Shown piece by piece: positions 48,120-55,100 of a stretch of 64,000 nucleotides of DNA. The DNA lies in the NCBI RefSeq assembly GCF_900450705.1, contig NZ_UGHK01000003.1:1-64000 (forward strand), in the 5' to 3' direction. Numbering within the stretch: the first letter of the stretch is position 1; every line of letters begins with the position of its first letter. The notes below the pieces were generated by a model, which was not told the origin of the DNA, made no database searches, and was given only the letters and a program-made list of their open reading frames with translations. A program made the position numbers and the translations under genes. The DNA is from Avibacterium paragallinarum (GTDB lineage Bacteria > Pseudomonadota > Gammaproteobacteria > Enterobacterales > Pasteurellaceae).

Positions 48120-49016
48120 TTAACGTAAGTAATTTACCGTTTTTGTGGGGCTTTGCTCTGTTCTTGGGCTGTTAAAAATCAAGTTTTCGATTTCTTCGCG
48201 TATGCTTGCATTTTTTAGAAATGGCGTGTGTTTTGTGATAAAACTTTCTAACGCTTGTGCAAGTCGATTGCTAGCAGTACCAAGATTAAAAGCGGTTTTG
48301 TAGTTTTTATGGCTTTCCAAGTCGGAAAATAAATCCTCTAAACGCTCCCAAGCGGCAACAGAATGATTGATGTAATTCATTGCTTTAGCTAGCATATAGA
48401 AATTTTCCATATCTAATGCAATGCTATTCGGTGGCAATTCTTGCATTGGGTGCATTGAAGCAATGTAAATCATTACATCACGATGATCTTTGCGTTTGAT
48501 TTGCTCATATTTCGCCACTGCAAATTTATTTTTCACTCTTGCCCAGATTTCGCCATAACTCATTTTTGTGCGTTGATGGGTTGCAGCAACGGCGTTTTGA
48601 ATAAGGCGTTGTTCTTCGGGGGTGATGGTGTCATTTTCTGTTGTTAATAAGTTTGCCTGTTTTTGCCCGATTAGTATTTTCTCGATTTCTTCATCGCACC
48701 AAATTGCAAATTCAACATTTAACCAACGGGCGAATGGAACAGCTAAACGGCGATGTAGCCAAGTTCCTTGCTTTGATAAATTTTTACCACCTCTTACTGT
48801 TTTTACAAAGTGGGATTTTTCCACTTTGGTAGCGTTACCAGATTTTCTTGTTTCGGCTTTTGATAAGGCTTCAATGTACTCTTGTGTGGTTGGTAAATTT
48901 AGCCAATCATTAGGGCGTTTGTTAAAGCGTTTAGCAATTGCTGTTGCATTGAGATAAGCGTCATCTTGAAAGAAAACTTGAGTGCCGTTGTAATCGGCGG
49001 TGATGATATTTGACAT
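48120..49016 (-). CDS. KilA-N antirepressor with a second C-terminal domain
   Basis: 298 residues, AAGGA site. The N-terminal KilA-N part (about 1-125) is nearly identical to the 17074 gene, with an insert (TRKSGNATKVEKSHFVKTVRGG). The C-terminal domain differs: DTITPEEQRLIQNAVAATHQRTKMSYGEIWARVKNKFAVAKYEQIK...LDMENFYMLAKAMNYI. This C-terminal domain is also the one in the broken gene at 1-257. It is controlled by C4 element 4. As an antirepressor it would free phage promoters from CI. Confidence 0.88.
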   Translation of the reverse strand: MSNIITADYNGTQVFFQDDAYLNATAIAKRFNKRPNDWLNLPTTQEYIEALSKAETRKSGNATKVEKSHFVKTVRGGKNLSKQGTWLHRRLAVPFARWLNVEFAIWCDEEIEKILIGQKQANLLTTENDTITPEEQRLIQNAVAATHQRTKMSYGEIWARVKNKFAVAKYEQIKRKDHRDVMIYIASMHPMQELPPNSIALDMENFYMLAKAMNYINHSVAAWERLEDLFSDLESHKNYKTAFNLGTASNRLAQALESFITKHTPFLKNASIREEIENLIFNSPRTEQSPTKTVNYLR

Positions 49017-49022
49017 AATTTA

Positions 49023-49265
49023 TCCTTACTTAATTTTCGAAATTAAAGCCATAAAAATATGGTGATCAAGAGGTTCGAAAGCTGAGTAAGACAGCTGGAG
49101 TTATTTCCCTTTCGGGTATTGTATTCCTCGCCCTCTCGATCATAGATTGTAATTACCACTTTTTGTCAAACTTGGCTGAGAAAAGGAGAAACACCAAATT
49201 CTAGATACAAAAAAACCGCATTGGATTTCGGTTGCGGATTACCGCTTACTTAGGTTTCGACACCT
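49023..49265 (-). ncRNA. C4-like antisense RNA element 4, upstream block and target
   Basis: Minus strand. Upstream block 49165-49265 with GTCGAAACCT, a GCGGTTTTTTT terminator and TTTGGTGTTTCTCC, then TTGACA. The core is closed by 49132-49142 and 49063-49073 (10 of 11 pairs, one G-U). Loop arms CTTACT (complement of 49085-49090) and TTTCGAA (complement of 49074-49080) match AGTAAG (49025-49030) and TTCGAAA (49035-49041) before the kilA-N start, covering the AAGGA site. The order is the same as in element 3 but the sequences differ. Confidence 0.8.
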
Positions 49266-49390
49266 ATGGGGCTAATAGTAATGAAATAAATTTAGATTGT
49301 CAAATGAAAAACCCTACCAATTTTCATTGATAGGGGTTGATTGCTCTAAGGCATAAAAGCTCATCTTTCGATGATGATCGCTCTAAGGCG

Positions 49391-49501
49391 TTATTCCGAA
49401 ATTTCTTTTAACGAACCGTTCTTTTTTGCTTGTTGATACGCTTTTTTAAATTTTTGGGCTGCTTGTTTTTTCATTTCGGCAGCGGTCGTTTTCTTCATCA
49501 T
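49391..49501 (-). CDS. 36-residue Lys-rich peptide
   Basis: MMKKTTAAEMKKQAAQKF then a Lys/Gln-rich helix ending SLKEISE. The ribosome site AAGGAGG lies in the last codons of the 49503 gene and the stop-start distance is one base, so it is translationally coupled to it. Small basic helical peptide, function unknown. Confidence 0.65.
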   Translation of the reverse strand: MMKKTTAAEMKKQAAQKFKKAYQQAKKNGSLKEISE

Positions 49502-49502
49502 C

Positions 49503-49982
49503 TTATTCCTCCTTGTAGGATGGGGTTTTTATCACAAAACAATCTCTATGACTGCCTAAATCCGTTATTGGCTTAAAGTTTACCATAAAATCGCTTGGGT
49601 TTGCACAAAGTTTTTTATACATTCTGATTAATGAAGGGCGTTCCCCTACAAAAACATAGCAATCTGGCTTAAACCTTAAATAATGCTGATAGACAATTTC
49701 CTCAAGTTTTTGTTTTAATTCAGCAATTTGTTTTTTGCCAAATTTATGATCCAACGGTGGTGCGTACAAATCATCATTTTCTGTTTCAAGATAATCTTTC
49801 ACAAGAAATTTAATAGAATATACCTGACGATGATGAATGTATTTTGTTATATTTACGTCATCGTTAAAGAAAAATAACGTTTCATCATCTTTTGAAAAAA
49901 TGGCTAAATAAGTTACATTTTCAATATTAAATTCGGTATGAATATAAGTGATGTTATTCTCACTTGTTTCGACAAATTGCAC
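49503..49982 (-). CDS. Unknown gene under a C4-like leader
   Basis: 159 residues from a GTG with AGGA 6 bases upstream. Beta-rich N-terminus (ITYIHTEFNIENVTYLAIFSKDDETLFFFND), helical middle (KKQIAELKQKLEEIVYQHYLRF) and a last part YVFVGERPSLIRMYKKL. It is not a KilA-N, Bro or P22AR protein. Yet it sits exactly where an antirepressor sits relative to C4 element 5, 20 bases after the closing helix. It forms a two-gene unit with the 36-residue peptide. Possibly a new lysis-lysogeny effector or a small-toxin-like pair. Confidence 0.65.
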   Translation of the reverse strand: MQFVETSENNITYIHTEFNIENVTYLAIFSKDDETLFFFNDDVNITKYIHHRQVYSIKFLVKDYLETENDDLYAPPLDHKFGKKQIAELKQKLEEIVYQHYLRFKPDCYVFVGERPSLIRMYKKLCANPSDFMVNFKPITDLGSHRDCFVIKTPSYKEE

Positions 49983-50000
49983 TTCTAGTCCTTAAGTTGG

Positions 50001-50205
50001 TGCCAAGAGGTTCGAAAACCGCCAAAAGTCGGTCGGGATTATTCCCCTTTCGGGTATTTTATTCTCCGCCCTCTCGGCATAGAGTGAAATGTGCGATCCA
50101 TTCGTGATGAGAAATAGGAGAAACACAAATTTTACGCATAAAAAAGCCGCTATGCTGTCGGGTGCGGATTTCCGCTTTTGGTTGTAGGTTTCGACGCCTT
50201 GAAAT
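50001..50205 (-). ncRNA. C4-like antisense RNA element 5
   Basis: Same block and core as elements 3 and 4: GTCGAAACC, a GC-rich hairpin ending in TTTTTT, TTTGTGTTTCTCC, core ATACCCGAAAGGGGAATAA, and closing helix 50070-50079 with 50001-50010 (one G-U). The loop strand reads CCGACTTTTGGCGG then TTTTCGAA. I find no good complement near the 49982 start, only TCGAAA just inside the gene, so the target may lie elsewhere or be lost. Confidence 0.65.
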
Positions 50206-50215
50206 AAATGATAAT

Positions 50216-50242
50216 AAAAAAGCCTGTCTTTGTAAACAGGCT
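50216..50242 (-). terminator. Terminator of the DUF2335 operon
   Basis: AGCCTGT/ACAGGCT stem followed on the minus strand by TTTTTATTAT. Confidence 0.8.
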
Positions 50243-50254
50243 TTCGAAAAGAAA

Positions 50255-50710
50255 TTATTTTTTATGATTACCAACAATAAATGCCGTAACCAGTGAAACC
50301 AATCCTGATCCCATCAATAATGCGGCGCTGGTGGTATCGCCTAAATAAGCGAGATACGCGGATAAAGCGGTGAAAAGTGCAACAACAAACACCCCTACTT
50401 TTTGCCCGAAATGTTGATTATGTTGATCTTTCTGTTTCAATGAATATTCATATTGCAAGCGTTTATCAGCTAAATTCAATGATTTTTCCGCCATTGCCAT
50501 AATTCTGTTTGCTCCGTCAGGAATACTTTGATTATAACGTTCAATATCTTCAGGTGCTGGCAGTGGACCAGAATGAATTTTCTGTTGTTGAATAATGAGT
50601 TCTCTAGCTTCAGGAATTTCTAAAATGCTTTCTACAATAGAAGGATTTTTCTTCACTTCTTTTACAATATCAATATTCTGGGATTTTGAAAGCTTTTTGT
50701 TTGCCGACAT
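50255..50710 (-). CDS. DUF2335 family membrane protein
   Basis: 151 residues from the ATG overlapping the previous stop (TAATG) with an AAGG site. SGPLPAPEDIERYNQSIPDGANRIMAMAEKSLNLADKRLQ is the DUF2335 signature. Two C-terminal membrane segments follow (VGVFVVALFTALSAYLAYLG and AALLMGSGLVSLVTAFIVG). The family is common in phages and bacteria, function unknown. It is coupled to the 50710 gene. Confidence 0.85.
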   Translation of the reverse strand: MSANKKLSKSQNIDIVKEVKKNPSIVESILEIPEARELIIQQQKIHSGPLPAPEDIERYNQSIPDGANRIMAMAEKSLNLADKRLQYEYSLKQKDQHNQHFGQKVGVFVVALFTALSAYLAYLGDTTSAALLMGSGLVSLVTAFIVGNHKK

Positions 50711-50904
50711 TATAAACCTTCTCTTTTTTCTAACGCTTCGCGTAGATATTGCCCTGTTTCTTTCCACGCATTATCAAAATATTGATACTCGTTTGAATCT
50801 GTATCAATAGTTGAAGACGCAGAAACAACGGGAGCAATATTCAATACAGAACCAAACCCCAACAAGAAATTGCGAATGCAACGAGTATGGCTGTTTTTTT
50901 TCAT
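50710..50904 (-). CDS. Small phage protein upstream of DUF2335 gene
   Basis: 64 residues from ATG 50904 with AAGGA. A basic head (MKKNSHTRCIRNFLLGFGSVLNIAP) with a hydrophobic stretch, then an acidic aromatic region (NEYQYFDNAWKETGQYLREALEK). I recall similar small proteins before DUF2335 genes in other phages. Driven by the promoter/boxA at 50984-51052. Confidence 0.7.
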   Translation of the reverse strand: MKKNSHTRCIRNFLLGFGSVLNIAPVVSASSTIDTDSNEYQYFDNAWKETGQYLREALEKREGL

Positions 50905-50983
50905 CTCCGTTTCCTTTAGTAAAAATAATAACGACACAAAAAGCTCACTAACTAAAAGTTAAGTGATCGAGCAATTTTGTGTG

Positions 50984-51052
50984 CTGTTAAAGAGCGATCA
51001 TTTGATTAATCAAACTTTACTGAATAATAGATGAAAAAGATTGTTTTGGCAA
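50984..51052 (-). promoter_or_regulatory. Leftward promoter, operator palindrome and boxA
   Basis: Minus strand TTGCCA (51047-51052), 17-bp spacer, TATTAT (51024-51029). A perfect 14-bp palindrome TTTGATTAATCAAA (51001-51014) lies at the start-site region. boxA CGCTCTTTAACAG follows (50984-50996). The layout matches the 5.7-kb promoter-boxA unit. Confidence 0.7.
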
Positions 51053-51318
51053 TGTTTGAGAACAAAAAGCTCCACGCTGTAAAGTAGATTTCCAAATGAA
51101 CCCCCTACCAATTTTCATTGATAGATTGATAGGGGGAGTAAAAAGCTATAATCCATAATTCATAACACGGACTACGCCACAAGCTTCAGGGATCTTCTGT
51201 AAACACGCTCTTTCTGCAAATTTCAGGGCTATAGTTTTGTTGTATAACAAAGAGTAAAAAAAGAAGCCTATGAGTTATCAATAGGCTTCGATGCGGTTAT
51301 TTTGTTAGGATAGGAAGC
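51053..51318 (-). other. Non-coding region with a repeated hairpin and terminator
   Basis: No gene seen. At 51098-51135 lies CCCCCTACCAATTTTCATTGATAG..., a near copy of 49309-49340 (AACCCTACCAATTTTCATTGATAGGGG). Both can fold into CCCTA/TAGGG hairpins. A GAAGCCTAT/ATAGGCTTC terminator with seven T on the minus strand (51256-51289) ends the GIY-YIG gene. Confidence 0.6.
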
Positions 51319-51882
51319 TCAATTTGCATTTTTTATACCTAAATCGTTAATGAAACGATTGATATTTTCTTGAGAAAACCATTCATTATGAATATGATCA
51401 TTTATGAACTTTTTATGCAGTGATTTTTCAATTCGTATAGTTCCATCTATCACACCCAATAATTTCAAATCACCAACCAGAGCAGCTATATCAGAAAGCC
51501 GTTTCTGTACATCTAACGATGATCCTATTTTTATTGCACCATCAGATCGTTGGACAAAATAGATTTTTCTAGTAATAACCTTACCATTATCTAAAATCTT
51601 TATTTCTCTAGATGAAATACCTGAGTTACTCAATATTATTTGTGCTATTTTAATCACTCGTGGATCATCACCACTCGCTAAAATCATTCTTTCTAATGAT
51701 TGTTTCGCTTTCAGTAGGCTATAATCTTTATCCTCTTCAATAATATTAAAATGCTTTGTAAGTGTGCATTTTTCTAACGAGTCATAAATACAGTCAATAA
51801 GATAATTAAATGATTGATTAGCAGTTTCTGAGACTTTTAATAGTTCAACCAATCGATTATTTTCTGGGTTGGCTAATTGCAT
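51319..51882 (-). CDS. GIY-YIG-type (T5orf172/MUG113-like) protein
   Basis: 187 residues from ATG 51882 with AAGGA; the frame upstream crosses late promoter G and was rejected. The C-terminal 80 residues (RKIYFVQRSDGAIKIGSSLDVQKRLSDIAALVGDLKLLGVIDGTIRIEKSLHKKFINDHIHNEWFS) fit the T5orf172/MUG113 branch of GIY-YIG nucleases, with Arg after the repeat and Glu in IEKSLH. The N-terminal part is helical and unrecognised. It has a 107-base leader from late promoter G. Role unknown; perhaps packaging or host DNA attack. Confidence 0.75.
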   Translation of the reverse strand: MQLANPENNRLVELLKVSETANQSFNYLIDCIYDSLEKCTLTKHFNIIEEDKDYSLLKAKQSLERMILASGDDPRVIKIAQIILSNSGISSREIKILDNGKVITRKIYFVQRSDGAIKIGSSLDVQKRLSDIAALVGDLKLLGVIDGTIRIEKSLHKKFINDHIHNEWFSQENINRFINDLGIKNAN

Positions 51883-51995
51883 TTTAACTTTCCTTATTTC
51901 CGCTAGGTGACTTAAGCACCCTAAAAGAAACAGCGAGCGGAAAGTATAAACGCTGCTTTCGTGAGTACTGGCACTATCTTTTAGGGCTTGAGCGA

Positions 51996-52046
51996 ATAAT
52001 AAGGAATAGGTGAAAAGAGAAATTTTGATTTTTCCTAATAGGAAAA
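51996..52046 (-). promoter_or_regulatory. Late promoter G, leftward arm
   Basis: Shares palindrome TTTTCCTAATAGGAAAA (52030-52046). 28 bp away is TATTAT (51996-52001, 5 of 6). Predicted start about 51989. Confidence 0.8.
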
Positions 52047-52080
52047 TTTCCCAATGGTCTAACTTTACATTATTCATAAT
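52030..52080 (+). promoter_or_regulatory. Late promoter G, rightward arm
   Basis: Same palindrome, 28 bp, CATAAT (52075-52080, 5 of 6). Predicted start about 52087, 26 bases before ATG 52113. Confidence 0.8.
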
Positions 52081-52112
52081 TCTCTTGAGAAAATATGACC
52101 AAGGGGAAAACA

Positions 52113-55100
52113 ATGCTCTCTTTAAATGATTTAACCACGGTAACTGTGGTTTTGGCTTATGATGAAGCCGAACAAAAACACGCCAATCAATCTAACATTA
52201 ACAAACTTGAACTCTACCCTACGCTTTCAGAGCAAATCAAACGCTTGCGTCTTACTAAAACACGCGTCCCTGTGTGGTTTGATAAACGAATGAAAGGCAC
52301 ATTGAAGATTATGACTTCAACGCCTAAAGTTTATGAGGTAAAACATAATCGTTTTTCTGAGTATTGGCTCGGGCAAACGGCACAAATAGCAGAACAAAAC
52401 ACCTCGCTTAGTGTTTCACAACAATATGAAAAATTGCTGTATGAGCAAGGGGCGAGATTTGGACTCAATGGAGGTATTTCAAAAGCCATTTTCCAACAAC
52501 ATTTTCCAGAGATTGATTTAAATCAATCTCAAGAATGGTGTGTGAGCTTAAACGGTGAAAATATTATTTCCGCTGAGGATTATTATTCGGGAAACTTTGG
52601 AGATTTTCGAACATTACACGAAGAGGCGATTGCTCAAGCTGAGGGGGAACATAAAATACAGCTCATTAATCAACTTAATGCAGCAGAAGAACGGTTATTG
52701 CGTGCAAATGTGCGTGATATGGATTTTGAGATCACAACCAGTTTTGTTAGCCTTGAAGATCGTGTACGTTTTCTTAATCAATATGTTTCAAATGGCAGGG
52801 GCAATTTCATTGTTCGTACCAATACGAAAGGGGAGCAGGTGGTTGAGTTTAAGCCCTCCCGTTCATCTTCTTATGAAAGCATTGAAGACAAAGTATTAAA
52901 GCGTGTAGCGAACTTTGTCACCACACACAGCTTTACCACGGCGGCGAAAACAAAAGAAGAAGACAAAGAACGTCGAGTATTAATGAAAAAAATCCTTGCT
53001 TCTGCCAATATTCGTTTCTCCGCGTGGGTGAAATCTAATTCAAAATTAATGGGTGAAATCGATAAGAAAGTCAATGATCCTGATGCGTTAATGTTCCGCA
53101 ATATTGAGAATGGCGAACCATTAAATATGATAGGGATAAATTCAGACTTCCAACCCCGCCCTCATCAGGCGGCGTTTATTCGCCAGCAATCACGTCAATT
53201 TGGTGGGATCTGTGGATTTGATGTAGGGCTTGGGAAAACGGCGAGTGCGTTATTAACCATTCAGCATTTACAATCCATTAACATTAAAAAGAAAACGATT
53301 TTCTGTGTGCCTAATACGACGCTGACTAACTGGAGAAAAGAGGCAAAAGGCATTTACGCTGATGAGGTTTTTGCACGTTGTTTATTTGTTGGTATTAGAG
53401 AAGATAAAGCTGGCAATCTCAGCGTAAAATCCAGTGAAGTGCCTGCTGATTTAGTGTCAATTTTGGACAATAAGCACGATAAGATTTTTATGACAATGGA
53501 AGCTTTTGAATCCATTTCATTGAAAGACGATACGCTTGAACGTTATTTATCGGCACAAGGTCAATTTGATCGCCAATATGAATTTGGAGAACGTACAGCG
53601 GATAATGAGCGGCTTAAATCGGCATTAGCCAAATTGAAAAAATTAATTGGCTCTAAAATGAAAAACGAATTATTGGAGCTGATGGGCATTGATAGTCTTG
53701 TGATTGATGAAGCTCATAATTTCAAAAATGGCAAAAAAGGAAATTTTGGTAGCCGTGTTAAATGGCTTTCACTTGCTGATCCCTCAGCAAGAGGTGTGAA
53801 TGGTGCGGTTAAAGCCTGGTATATACGAGGGCAAAATCAAAAGCAAGATGGTGTACTTTGTCTCACGGCAACCCCTATTACGAATTCCCCATTAGAAATT
53901 TATTCAATGCTTTCTTTGGCTGTCGGCGAAGAAAAAGTCAATGGTCTTACAGGGATTAAAGGTGCGGATCAATTTTTGGAAAATTTTTGCTATATTGAGA
54001 CCCGCGAGGAAAGTACCGTAGATGGGCGAGAAGTGGAAACTGAAGTTTTTTCTGGGCTACGTAATGTTGGCGTGCTTCGCAAACTTATTCAATCCGTTGC
54101 GGCGATTAAAAATGCTGATGATTTACCAAATGGGCGAGATTACATTCCAGAAAGTGAAGAAAACGAAACTCATATCGCTTTATTTGAAGAAACTAAAGCA
54201 GCAATTGAAACATTAAAAACCGATTATCGTTTAGCCAAACGCTATGTGGATAAAAACGGGGACGTGTCTTCGGAAACACAAGAACATATGATGGCTCTTA
54301 CACTTAAAACAGGTGAAACGCCAGAAGTGTTGGCTCACCCGTTTAATTTTATTAATAAAGTAACAAAAACCTTACTTGATCGAGATCTGAGTTCAGAGAT
54401 GACGCGTTATTTTATTGAGCCAAGTCAAAAAACGCTAGCTAAAACGGTGATCGAACAGTTTAACAAGCTCAATTTAAAAGAAGAACGTGAGAATTTGATT
54501 GGTACAACCGCAGAGATTATTCTTGATACGACGATGGCGAAAGATAAAGAGGGAATTGACGATTTCGCAACAAAAACGCTTTATACTGTTCAGATTATCG
54601 CTCGTTTAATTAACAACCAGATAGAATTAACCACGACGGATTTTGAAAATCAGAGTAAATTTTTGAAACTTGCTGAAAAAGCGGGGTTAGCACTTGATGT
54701 AAAACTCGGTTCAAAAATGGCCGCACTTTTAGAAAACGTTAATCTTGAGCGGGCTAATCCGAAAGCCAAAGGGGGCGTGTGTAAGCAAATTATTTTTTGC
54801 GATATGATCGGCTCACATAATAAATTAAAGCTCGCCCTCGTCAATAAAGCCAATATCCCAGCACATAAGATTGTGATTTTCAATGCAAAATCCGTGAAAG
54901 ACAGCGGCGAGGTGCAAGAAATTCAAGATGGTTTTAATGAGGACACTGTTATTGATGAAAATGGTAAAACGCTTTCTGAAAATAAATATGAAATCATCAT
55001 CGCCAATAAGAAAGCGGAAGTGGGAATCAACCTACAAAAAGGCACACAAGCTATTCATCATTTAACGGTAGGCTGGACACCCGATAGTTTGCAACAGCGT

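Noticed and set aside
49346-49392. Two GATxGCTCTAAGGC repeats resembling boxA
   Set aside because: They lack the CTTTAA core and follow no promoter-like sequence.
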